From assembly GCA_030528325.1 (NCBI GenBank), contig JAUMZD010000005.1, forward strand, positions 49,565-113,564: 64,000 nt of DNA, in the 5' to 3' direction. A program made the translations under genes and the position numbers. Origin of the DNA: Lautropia sp. (GTDB taxonomy: Bacteria > Pseudomonadota > Gammaproteobacteria > Burkholderiales > Burkholderiaceae_E). The notes under the pieces are model-generated. The model was not told the DNA's origin. It did no database searches and saw nothing but the letters and a program-made list of their open reading frames with translations. Below are positions 37,174 through 44,913 of the stretch, piece by piece (the stretch's first letter is position 1; every line of letters starts with the position of its first letter).

Positions 37174-39570
37174 TTGTCCTCTCGAATCGATTCCTCTCTC
37201 TATCCCCGGCTGCACGAGTTCATGGCTGACCAGTTCGGCGCGGCCGTGCTGAAACTGCTGCCCGAGATCGCCGATGCGCTGCTCGCGCATGCGAGTGATG
37301 GCCTCAAGCCGAACCTCGTCGTCAAACTGACGGAAACAGCCCGCCTGTTGCGTGAGGAGGCGGCCGTTCGGGCCGAGATTGCGCTGGAACACTTCGTCCG
37401 GCTGCAGCTTGACAGTGTGGGAGACGAGACACTGATCGCGGCTGCCTCGTCGGACGACAGGAACCGGCCGCTGCCATTGTCGGATGCCGCCCTGCTGGAG
37501 CAGATTCTGGCCAGGGAGCTGGCGAGCAACGTCCGGGCCGATTTTCATGGCACGTATCCGCACTATCTGAAGCGGCTGGAGGCCCTGACAACCGAAACGC
37601 TGCGCGATGACGAGCACCCGCTGGGCGCCCGCGCATTGTCGCTGGCACTGGTTTTCGCACTGAAGCCTTTCGGACATACCCAGCCGATTTCCCTGCATCT
37701 TCGCCCCATTCTGCTGGCAACGGCTGCCGAACCGCTGGCACGGCTGATCGCGGCCTGCGACCAGAAGCTGATCCAGGCCGGTGTTCTTGCCGAAGCGCCT
37801 GCCGCCAGTCGCAAGCCACCCAAAAACAGGCTGATCGGTGGCGGCGCGGGCGTTCGCAGCTCATCGGGCCAGGGCATCGACCCCTATATCGCAGGGCCAG
37901 CCACCGATGATGCTGCCAGCACCTTCGTGCGCCATGCCTCCCGTCAGGTGCTGAACGATATCCGGGCTTCGGTCGTCATGGCCGAAAATCCGGTGTCGGG
38001 CAGCCGGGCCCAGCGGCAGGCCGGATACCGCCGTGCAGAAACCCTGCCACGCATCGATTCGATCGAACGGGACGCGGTGGCCTTTGCGCAGCAGCATGAT
38101 GTGGCTCCGTACAGTCAGGAAGCCCGTCACCTTTTCTTCGGGCAGATTCACGAGCAGCTCGTGGCCGCCGGCGCGGACACGGCCGTGCTGGCCATCCTGG
38201 ATCTGGTGCATGCGCTTTTCGATTATTCGGCCAGCGATCGCCGGCTGCCGGAGGCTGCCCGCATCCTGCTCTGGCGCCTGCAGATGCCTGCCGTGACGCT
38301 GGCCAGCCTGGATGCAGGCTATCTGGGGGATGATTCGCGATCGGTTCGCCGTCTGGTGGAGCAGCTGGCCGCCATCTCGATGGCCTATCCGGAGGAGATG
38401 CGTCCCAACAGGCCGCTTTATCAGCGGCTCCAGACCGTGGTCAGGGCCGTCGAAATCGTGGCACATGCCTTTCATATCCGGAGCCAGGTCTTGTCCGAGC
38501 AGGTGCAGACGGAGTACAGGCGGGCCACGCGCGGGATGAAGCAGCTGCTGGGCAACCTGGCTCGCAGCCGCCAGGAGGTGCAGGCCGAGGTCAGGCGCCA
38601 GCCGAACCGCCGGGACTATTCCCGCCGGCCGTCGAGAATGCGGGAGAGCACGGTTTCCGAGGATATCCGTCGCCTGCTGGATCACCGCCTGGGCGACAGC
38701 CGGGTGCCTGAATCGGTGTCGGTGTTCCTGCAGGATGTCTGGCTGCGCCACCTGCGTACCGCGGCCCTGCGGGACGGCACGAGCAGCCAGTCGTATCAGG
38801 TGGCGCTGAAGGTCGTCGATGACCTGCTCTGGACGCTTGGGAAGGAAGGCGCCAACCCCAGGGCACGCGATGAACTGATCCAGTGCATCCCGCCGATGTT
38901 GAGCATGCTGACGGCCGGTATCGAGGATGTCGGTGCGAAGCCCGAGGATTACAGCGCCTTCTTCGACGAGATCTTCCTGATCCATCTGCGTCGGCTTCAG
39001 GGGCATGGCGGGTCGGCTGCGACCCTGATTGCCCGGGAGACCGAGGCAGTATCGTCCATGATCCCGGGCGGCGAGAGCTGGGACAGTCTCGTCCGTGGGG
39101 CTGGTGCGGGGGAAGGGCATGCTGCCGGTGGGCGCTCGGCCAGCTGGCCGACGATCCAGGAGCTGCCCGTATCTGCGGCGCAGGGCGGCATGTCCGGAGA
39201 GCGGGCAAGGCCCGGTCATGCCGTCGATGACGGGGCATCCGGTGCGATGGTGACGGATGCCTGCAGTGCGGCGGCTGCATCGGCCCGTTTGCAGGCGATG
39301 ATCGCCGGTACGCCGATGGATGACCTGTCGTCATTCCCCACCCGGCTGGCCGTGCCGATCGACAACTTCGCGGAAGCTTTCCGGCCAGGCCAATGGCTGG
39401 AGCTGGTCGGGCGCGATGGCCGGTCGACGTTTGCGAAGGTCGTATGGCTGAACGAACGCCGCACGATGGTGCTGCTGCTTCTGAAGCAGCCCGGGCAGCG
39501 GATCATGACACGGCAGATCAGCTCACTGATGAAACGGGTGCGCCAGGGCCGGCTGTTTGCGGTCATCTGA
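37174..39570 (+). CDS. DUF1631-domain protein, probable TTG start
   Basis: A roughly 798-residue protein of a family common in betaproteobacteria with unknown function. The N-terminal part is mostly helical (LYPRLHEFMADQFGAAVLKLLPEIADALL), and the C-terminal 65 residues (RPGQWLELVGRDGRSTFAKVVWLNERRTMVLL) look like a small beta-barrel reminiscent of PilZ-type domains, a possible ligand-sensing module, which is inference. Start: TTG at 37174 follows CAGGGG at good spacing; TTG 37147 and ATG 37222 are alternatives. It sits downstream of tatD and upstream of tRNA-Val. Confidence 0.75.
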   Translation: MSSRIDSSLYPRLHEFMADQFGAAVLKLLPEIADALLAHASDGLKPNLVVKLTETARLLREEAAVRAEIALEHFVRLQLDSVGDETLIAAASSDDRNRPLPLSDAALLEQILARELASNVRADFHGTYPHYLKRLEALTTETLRDDEHPLGARALSLALVFALKPFGHTQPISLHLRPILLATAAEPLARLIAACDQKLIQAGVLAEAPAASRKPPKNRLIGGGAGVRSSSGQGIDPYIAGPATDDAASTFVRHASRQVLNDIRASVVMAENPVSGSRAQRQAGYRRAETLPRIDSIERDAVAFAQQHDVAPYSQEARHLFFGQIHEQLVAAGADTAVLAILDLVHALFDYSASDRRLPEAARILLWRLQMPAVTLASLDAGYLGDDSRSVRRLVEQLAAISMAYPEEMRPNRPLYQRLQTVVRAVEIVAHAFHIRSQVLSEQVQTEYRRATRGMKQLLGNLARSRQEVQAEVRRQPNRRDYSRRPSRMRESTVSEDIRRLLDHRLGDSRVPESVSVFLQDVWLRHLRTAALRDGTSSQSYQVALKVVDDLLWTLGKEGANPRARDELIQCIPPMLSMLTAGIEDVGAKPEDYSAFFDEIFLIHLRRLQGHGGSAATLIARETEAVSSMIPGGESWDSLVRGAGAGEGHAAGGRSASWPTIQELPVSAAQGGMSGERARPGHAVDDGASGAMVTDACSAAAASARLQAMIAGTPMDDLSSFPTRLAVPIDNFAEAFRPGQWLELVGRDGRSTFAKVVWLNERRTMVLLLLKQPGQRIMTRQISSLMKRVRQGRLFAVI

Positions 39571-39591
39571 GCGGATCGAAAACTTTCAGGC

Positions 39592-39619
39592 TTGCATTTC
39601 ATTTTTTTGTGTATATAAT
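39592..39619 (+). promoter_or_regulatory. sigma-70 promoter of tRNA-Val
   Basis: TTGCAT, 16-bp T-rich spacer, TATAAT. Transcription would begin near 39626, about 35 bases before the mature tRNA. Confidence 0.75.
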
Positions 39620-39660
39620 GCAAGTCTTTCCTGCACAGCACAATACGCAGATGCAGCAGG

Positions 39661-39737
39661 AGGCGCGTAGCTCAGTTGGTTAGAGCACCACCTTGACATG
39701 GTGGGGGTCGTTGGTTCGAATCCAATCGCGCCTACCA
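39661..39737 (+). tRNA. tRNA-Val (anticodon GAC)
   Basis: 77-nt cloverleaf: acceptor AGGCGCG pairs with CGCGCCT, discriminator A, encoded CCA. Anticodon stem CCACC / GGTGG encloses loop TTGACAT, anticodon GAC. T arm has GGTTCGAATCC. Confidence 0.97.
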
Positions 39738-39744
39738 GATTCCG

Positions 39745-39782
39745 GCGGCTTGCAACTTCGGTTGCAGGCCGCTTTGCTTTTT
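39745..39782 (+). terminator. rho-independent terminator of tRNA-Val
   Basis: GCGGCTTGCAA, loop around CTTCGG, TTGCAGGCCGC, then TTTGCTTTTT, starting 8 bases after the tRNA. Confidence 0.8.
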
Positions 39783-39894
39783 ACGGTTCTATTTCCGGGC
39801 CGTCGGCTTGCCTGCACCTTGATACGTCGTCTGGCATGCTGGAAAGAAAATCCGGCTGGCCAGCATGGCTGGCGTCTGCGGCGGCAGACTGGCG

Positions 39895-39908
39895 CCGCCC
39901 AAGCTCCT
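39895..39908 (-). repeat. terminal scrap of the inverted-repeat element (D)
   Basis: CCGCCCAAGCTCCT equals the outer part of the element's terminal repeat; nothing else of the element is recognisable. The rest of the 39738-40090 gap holds the tRNA terminator, a GTCTGC / GCAGAC hairpin near 39877-39892 and the thrS promoter. Confidence 0.45.
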
Positions 39909-40026
39909 AGGGGGGCGCAGCTGTCACGACAGGCTCGGGGCCCGGACGGGCAGGGCGTCTGTCCATGGCTTCTGGCCGCTCGGCAGCGGGGTGTTGTGTC
40001 CGCGCTCGACACGCCGGCTGCGCCGA

Positions 40027-40055
40027 TTGTGATCCTTGCCACAGCCTGTGATAAT
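40027..40055 (+). promoter_or_regulatory. promoter of thrS-infC
   Basis: TTGTGA, 17-bp spacer, GATAAT with a TGT extended element before it. Start site would be near 40062, 30 bases before the thrS GTG. Confidence 0.65.
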
Positions 40056-40090
40056 CTCAGGAGCTTTGGCATCCATTTCCTTCTTTCGTC

Positions 40091-41998
40091 GTGCCCATTA
40101 TTTCTTTGCCGGACGGCTCCGAACGCCGTTTCGATGATGTCGTGACGGTGGCCCAGCTGGCCGCCGATATTGGTCCTGGTCTTGCCAAGGCAGCCATTGC
40201 CGGCAAGGTCGACGGAAAACTGGTGGATCTGTCCTTTCCCCTCACGAAGGACAGCACGGTCGCCATCCTGACCGATCGTGATCCCGAAGGTCTGGACATC
40301 ATCCGGCACTCGACGGCGCACCTGATGGCCTATGCCGTCAAGGATCTGTTTCCCGAAGCGCAAGTGACGATCGGGCCGGTCATCGAAAACGGGTTCTACT
40401 ACGACTTTGCGTACAAGCGGCCGTTCACGCCCGAAGACCTGGCGGCGATCGAGAAGCGGATGCACGAACTGGCCAGGCTGAACGAGGCCGTCGTGCGCGA
40501 GGAGTGGGATCGTCAGGAAGCCGTCAAGTACTTTGAATCGGTCGGCGAGAAGTACAAGGCCGAAATCATTGCTTCCATCCCGGCTGATGAAGGCATCAGT
40601 TTCTACCGCGAGGGCCGCTTCGTCGACCTGTGTCGTGGGCCGCACGTGCCGTCCACCGGCAAGCTCAAGGTCTTCAAGCTGATGAAGGTGGCCGGGGCCT
40701 ACTGGCGTGGCGATTCGAACAACGAGATGCTTCAGCGCATCTACGGCACAGCCTGGGCGAAGAAGGAGGAGCAGGACGCCTACCTGCACATGCTGGCCGA
40801 AGCCGAGAAGCGCGATCATCGCCGCCTGGGCAAGGAGCTGGACCTGTTCCATACCCAGACGGAAGCGCCGGGCATGGTGTTCTGGCACCCGAAAGGATGG
40901 GTGATCTGGCAGCAGATTGAGCAGTACATCCGTTCGGTCTACCGGGACAGTGGCTACCAGGAGGTGAAATGTCCGCAGATTCTGGATGTGGATCTGTGGC
41001 GTCGTTCGGGCCACTGGGACAACTACAAGGAGAACATGTTCTTCTCGGAGAGCGAGAAGCGTGAATATGCGGTCAAGCCGATGAACTGCCCAGGTCATGT
41101 GCAGGTGTTCAATTCGTCGCTGCGCAGTTACCGTGATCTTCCGCTGCGCTATGCCGAGTTCGGCTCCTGCCACCGCAACGAGCCCTCGGGGGCGTTGCAC
41201 GGCATCATGCGGGTGCGTGGCTTCACGCAGGACGATGGCCACATCTTCTGTACCGAAGATCAGGTCGAGGCCGAGGTGACCGCCTTCCATCAGCAGGCGA
41301 TGGCCGTGTACAAGGATTTCGGTTTCGATCAGGTGTCGGTCAAGCTGGCGCTTCGCCCCGAGCAGCGCCTTGGCACCGACGAGGCCTGGGATCGCGCCGA
41401 AAATGCGCTGCGGGCGGCACTGGCTGCCTGTGATGTGCAATGGGAAGAGCTGCCCGGCGAGGGCGCGTTCTATGGGCCGAAAATCGAGTATCACCTGAAG
41501 GATTCGATCGGTCGGCCCTGGCAGGTGGGCACCATCCAGTATGACCCGATGATGCCCGAGCGCCTTGATGCCGAATATGTGGCCGATGACAACAGTCGCC
41601 GCCGCCCGATCATGCTGCACCGGGCCATCGTGGGCTCGCTCGAGCGCTTCATCGGCATCCTGATCGAGAATCATGCCGGCGCGATGCCGCTGTGGTTGTC
41701 ACCGGTCCAGGCGGCGATCCTGACGATCACGGATGGTCAGGCGGCGTACGCCGAAGAGATCCGGCAACAGCTGATAAAACAAGGGTTTAGGGTTATTTCG
41801 GATTTGCGGGCCGATAAAATCGGCTATAAAATCCGTGAACATAGTTTGCAAAAAATTCCTTATCTCGTCGTGGTTGGCGAGAAGGATCTGCAGGCTCAGC
41901 GACTGTCGGTACGTGCCCGTGGGGGCAAGGATCTCGGCAGCATGACGCTGGAGGAGTTTGCCGGCCTGATGGCACAGCAGGTTTCCGACAGGCAGTAA
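40091..41998 (+). CDS. thrS: threonyl-tRNA synthetase, GTG start
   Basis: Charges tRNA-Thr and edits mischarged serine. The 635-residue protein has an N-terminal TGS domain ([19 protein letters not shown]), the editing domain with [19 protein letters not shown] near residue 70 and [12 protein letters not shown] near 180, the zinc cysteine and class II core in [13 protein letters not shown] near 335, motif 2 [22 protein letters not shown] near 360, and the C-terminal anticodon-binding domain from [16 protein letters not shown] 40091 (MPIISLPDG) fits family length. First gene of the translation cluster, 74 bp before infC. Confidence 0.96.
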   Translation: MPIISLPDGSERRFDDVVTVAQLAADIGPGLAKAAIAGKVDGKLVDLSFPLTKDSTVAILTDRDPEGLDIIRHSTAHLMAYAVKDLFPEAQVTIGPVIENGFYYDFAYKRPFTPEDLAAIEKRMHELARLNEAVVREEWDRQEAVKYFESVGEKYKAEIIASIPADEGISFYREGRFVDLCRGPHVPSTGKLKVFKLMKVAGAYWRGDSNNEMLQRIYGTAWAKKEEQDAYLHMLAEAEKRDHRRLGKELDLFHTQTEAPGMVFWHPKGWVIWQQIEQYIRSVYRDSGYQEVKCPQILDVDLWRRSGHWDNYKENMFFSESEKREYAVKPMNCPGHVQVFNSSLRSYRDLPLRYAEFGSCHRNEPSGALHGIMRVRGFTQDDGHIFCTEDQVEAEVTAFHQQAMAVYKDFGFDQVSVKLALRPEQRLGTDEAWDRAENALRAALAACDVQWEELPGEGAFYGPKIEYHLKDSIGRPWQVGTIQYDPMMPERLDAEYVADDNSRRRPIMLHRAIVGSLERFIGILIENHAGAMPLWLSPVQAAILTITDGQAAYAEEIRQQLIKQGFRVISDLRADKIGYKIREHSLQKIPYLVVVGEKDLQAQRLSVRARGGKDLGSMTLEEFAGLMAQQVSDRQ

Positions 41999-42072
41999 GT
42001 GCCCGGCACGCTGCCGGAAAGTCCTTGTCCAGCAGCGTGGCATTTCGTTTTTACCATTCGGAGATTATCAGC

Positions 42073-42594
42073 ATCGCTACCGAACGCAACCACCGTCTGA
42101 ACGGTGAGATCAACGCCCCCGAAGTGCGCCTTCTGGGCAAGGATAACGAACAGCTCGGCGTATTCCGGCTGGGCGAGGCCCGTCGAATGGCGGAGGAGGC
42201 TGATGTCGATCTGGTCGAGATCGCGCCCAACGCCAATCCGCCCGTTTGCCGCCTGATGGACTACGGCAAGTTCCGCTATCAGGAGCAGAAGCGGGCGGCC
42301 GAGGCCAAAGCCAGGCAGAAGATCGTCCAGATCAAGGAAGTGAAGTTCCGTCCGCAGACCGACGATGGCGACTACGCGATCAAGCTGCGCAACATGATCG
42401 GCTTCCTGGAAGACGGCGACAAGGTGAAGATCACACTGCGCTTCCGCGGTCGTGAGATGGCTCACCAGGAATTCGGCGTCCGTCTGCTCGAGCGCGTCCG
42501 TAACGACATCGAAGCAGTCGGTGTGGTCGAGTCGATGCCCCGGCTGGAAGGTCGCCAGATGGTGATGATGGTTGCGCCGAAGAAAAAGAAGTAA
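42073..42594 (+). CDS. infC: translation initiation factor IF-3, non-AUG (ATC) start likely
   Basis: Binds the 30S subunit, discriminates start codons and prevents premature subunit joining. About 173 residues, beginning [21 protein letters not shown]; the N domain holds [43 protein letters not shown] and the C domain [18 protein letters not shown] and [11 protein letters not shown]. No ATG/GTG/TTG gives a normal N terminus. GGAG at 42060-42063 is 9 bases before ATC 42073, while ATT 42064 directly abuts it, so ATC 42073 is preferred. Rare initiator codons are the known autoregulatory device for infC (AUU in E. coli). Followed by a terminator. Confidence 0.92.
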   Translation: MATERNHRLNGEINAPEVRLLGKDNEQLGVFRLGEARRMAEEADVDLVEIAPNANPPVCRLMDYGKFRYQEQKRAAEAKARQKIVQIKEVKFRPQTDDGDYAIKLRNMIGFLEDGDKVKITLRFRGREMAHQEFGVRLLERVRNDIEAVGVVESMPRLEGRQMVMMVAPKKKK

Positions 42595-42660
42595 GCGTTC
42601 GGACGTATCCCTGATGCTGACAGGGGCGGGGTGTTGTACCCGCCGCCTTGCTGTAGCAAG

Positions 42661-42726
42661 AAGCCACGTAAAGAAGCCCCCTTGCGACCGTGGTCGTCAG
42701 CGGCGGGTTCTTCCTGTGGCTTTTTG
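42661..42726 (+). terminator. terminator after infC
   Basis: Long imperfect stem AAGCCAC (42661-42667) to GTGGCTT (42716-42722) with internal AAGAA / TTCTT and CCC / GGG pairs, followed by TTTTTG. Another hairpin, GGCGGG / CCCGCC, precedes it near 42626-42645. Confidence 0.65.
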
Positions 42727-42818
42727 TTCGTCATGACTTCATGTTCGTTCACCGGCCGTCCACCCGGGGGTTCCAGCTTTACCGCGTGTCTCCCACGGCT
42801 TTCTCAGTGCGGGTTCCA

Positions 42819-42847
42819 TTGCCGGTTACTGCTGGTCGTGTTATATT
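42819..42847 (+). promoter_or_regulatory. promoter of rpmI-rplT-pheST
   Basis: TTGCCG, 17-bp spacer, TATATT, after the infC terminator. This would leave an untranslated leader of about 175 nt before rpmI, a length able to host an L20-type operator, though I could not identify that fold. Confidence 0.6.
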
Positions 42848-43030
42848 CCTCAGCTTACTTCTGAACGTCGGGCGGGTTGTAGAAGCGTTACGGGGGAAGT
42901 GGGCCGATGGGGTCGATGGCTTTGGCAGCTGGCCATGGAAACCATGGATCAGCTCGGGCTTGATCAGGCACCACGGTCGTCTTCCTTCGGGCCACCTGGA
43001 TCGGGCGCAGAAGCAAGTGCAGAGATCTTT

Positions 43031-43228
43031 ATGTCGAAGATGAAAACCAAAAAGAGCGCGGCCAAGCGGTTCCGCGTTCGTCCGGGCGGCACGGTCAAGC
43101 GCGGCCAGGCTTTCAAGCGTCACATCCTGACCAAGAAAACCACCAAGAACAAGCGTCACCTGCGCGGTGCGGTAAACGTCCATGAGGCGGATACCAACAG
43201 CATCCGTTCGATGATGCCCTACGCCTGA
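43031..43228 (+). CDS. rpmI: 50S ribosomal protein L35
   Basis: A 65-residue, very basic large-subunit protein: [20 protein letters not shown] at the start and [20 protein letters not shown] at the end match L35 (usually 64-66). ATG 43031 is chosen since the 44 residues encoded upstream in frame are unrelated to the family. 28 bp before rplT. Confidence 0.97.
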   Translation: MSKMKTKKSAAKRFRVRPGGTVKRGQAFKRHILTKKTTKNKRHLRGAVNVHEADTNSIRSMMPYA

Positions 43229-43256
43229 TTCCCTGACCGAACCGGAGTTTCAAGAG

Positions 43257-43625
43257 ATGCCACGAGTCAAAAGAGGGGTCACCGCACGGGCCCGTCACAA
43301 GAAAGTTATCGATCAGGCCAAGGGTTATCGCGGCCGTCGCAAGAATGTATACCGCGTAGCCAAGGAAGCGGTGATGCGGGCAGGTCAGTATGCCTACCGT
43401 GATCGTCGCAATCGCAAGCGCGTGTTCCGTGCCCTTTGGATCACCCGTATCAACGCCGCCGTGCGTGAATACGGCCTGACCTACAGCGTGTTCATGAATG
43501 GTTTGCTGAAGGCTGACATCGCCCTCGACCGGAAAGTGCTGGCCGAGATGGCGGTGAATGACAAGCCGGCTTTCAGCGCGATCGTCGAGCAGGTCAAATC
43601 GACCCTGGGCGCCGCTGCGGCTTGA
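43257..43625 (+). CDS. rplT: 50S ribosomal protein L20
   Basis: A 122-residue basic protein that binds 23S rRNA early in large-subunit assembly and in some bacteria represses its own operon. [39 protein letters not shown] is the conserved N-terminal arm, and [19 protein letters not shown] the globular part. Follows rpmI closely; a strong hairpin with a T-rich tail lies between it and pheS. Confidence 0.97.
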   Translation: MPRVKRGVTARARHKKVIDQAKGYRGRRKNVYRVAKEAVMRAGQYAYRDRRNRKRVFRALWITRINAAVREYGLTYSVFMNGLLKADIALDRKVLAEMAVNDKPAFSAIVEQVKSTLGAAAA

Positions 43626-43665
43626 TATCCATTCTGTTGTAGCCTGAAACGCCAGCGATGGCGTC

Positions 43666-43726
43666 AACGGGGGTTGATGATGGCGTCGAGCTTTCGGCGT
43701 CCCGCATCAGCCCCCGTTTCACTTTT
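43666..43726 (+). terminator. attenuator-like hairpin between rplT and pheS
   Basis: AACGGGGGTTGATG (43666-43679) pairs with CATCAGCCCCCGTT (43705-43718), 13 canonical pairs and one G-T wobble, followed by TTCACTTTT. No Phe-rich leader peptide is visible, so it may be a partial terminator rather than a classical phe attenuator. Confidence 0.6.
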
Positions 43727-43754
43727 GGGGCGTGCAGATGAAGGAATTGGTGCG

Positions 43755-44891
43755 ATGAATCAGGATTTGGAAGGATTGGTGGAACAGGCGCGAGCCCGTT
43801 TCGAAACCGTGAGCGAAGAAGCGGGGTTGGCCGACGCGAAGGCCGCCTTTCTGGGCAAGAGCGGGGCGCTGACGGCGCTCCTGAAGGAACTGGGCAAGCT
43901 GTCGGGTGCCGAGAAGGCCGAGCGTGGCAAGGCCCTGAACGTGGTGAAGCAGCAGATCGAAGCGCTGTTGCAGGCTCAGGCCGAGAAGATTCGGGCGGCA
44001 CGGCTGGAAAAACGTCTGGCGAGCGAGCGACTGGATGTGACACTGCCGGGCCGTGGGGCCATGCAGGGAGGGTTGCACCCGATCACGCTGACGATCGAGC
44101 GGATCGAGCAGATCTTCCGCTCGATCGGCTTCGATGTGGCCGATGGTCCCGAGATCGAGGAAGATTTCTTCAACTTCACGGCGCTCAACATCCCGCCGAA
44201 CCACCCGGCACGCTCGATGGCCGACACCTTCTACATCCAGCGTCCGCCCCTGGATGAGGCGGCAGCCCGCTCGGCTGCCGAACAGGCCCACCGTGTCCAG
44301 TACGGCAAGGTGGCCGACGAGCAGCTCTCGACGCTGTACGGCAGCATCGCATCAGGTGAGTTGTCGGCCACGCAGGAGCCGCTGGTCCTTCGCACCCACA
44401 CGAGCCCGATGCAGGTTCGCTATGCGCGGATGAACCAGCCACCGATCAAGGTGATCGTGCCCGGCAAGACCTATCGGGTCGATTCCGATGCCACGCACTC
44501 GCCGATGTTCCATCAGGTCGAAGGGCTGTGGGTGGACGAGGACATCAGCTTTGCGGACCTGAAGAGCGTCTACACCGATTTCCTGCATCAGTTCTTCGAA
44601 CGCAGTGACATCGACGTGCGCTTCCGTGCGTCCTACTTTCCGTTCACCGAACCGTCGGCCGAGATCGACATGCGTTTCGCTGACGGCCCGCTCAAAGGGC
44701 GCTGGCTGGAGGTCTCCGGCTCGGGACAGGTTCACCCGAACGTGATCCGCAATCTGGGGCTCGACCCCGAGCGCTATATCGGCTTCGCCTTCGGCTCGGG
44801 CATCGAGCGGCTGGCCATGCTGCGCTATGGCGTGGATGACCTGCGCCTGTTCTATGAAAACGATCTGCGCTTTCTGCGCCAGTTCGCCTGA
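43755..44891 (+). CDS. pheS: phenylalanyl-tRNA synthetase alpha subunit
   Basis: Catalytic subunit of the (alpha-beta)2 enzyme. 378 residues: N-terminal coiled coil (about 1-90), then class II motifs PLPGRG-like [44 protein letters not shown] near 150, [12 protein letters not shown] near 215, and the C-terminal [18 protein letters not shown] motif 3. Slightly longer than E. coli (327) because of an insertion [20 protein letters not shown] region near 165-195. 22 bp before pheT. Confidence 0.96.
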   Translation: MNQDLEGLVEQARARFETVSEEAGLADAKAAFLGKSGALTALLKELGKLSGAEKAERGKALNVVKQQIEALLQAQAEKIRAARLEKRLASERLDVTLPGRGAMQGGLHPITLTIERIEQIFRSIGFDVADGPEIEEDFFNFTALNIPPNHPARSMADTFYIQRPPLDEAAARSAAEQAHRVQYGKVADEQLSTLYGSIASGELSATQEPLVLRTHTSPMQVRYARMNQPPIKVIVPGKTYRVDSDATHSPMFHQVEGLWVDEDISFADLKSVYTDFLHQFFERSDIDVRFRASYFPFTEPSAEIDMRFADGPLKGRWLEVSGSGQVHPNVIRNLGLDPERYIGFAFGSGIERLAMLRYGVDDLRLFYENDLRFLRQFA

Positions 44892-44913
44892 CGACCTGGA
44901 GATTGAGTGAATC

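Noticed and set aside
39738..40090. Protein-coding frame between tRNA-Val and thrS
   Set aside because: The frame has no family resemblance and overlaps a terminator, a repeat scrap and the thrS promoter.
43626..43754. Phe-rich leader peptide for classical phe attenuation
   Set aside because: No short frame with consecutive Phe codons precedes the hairpin.
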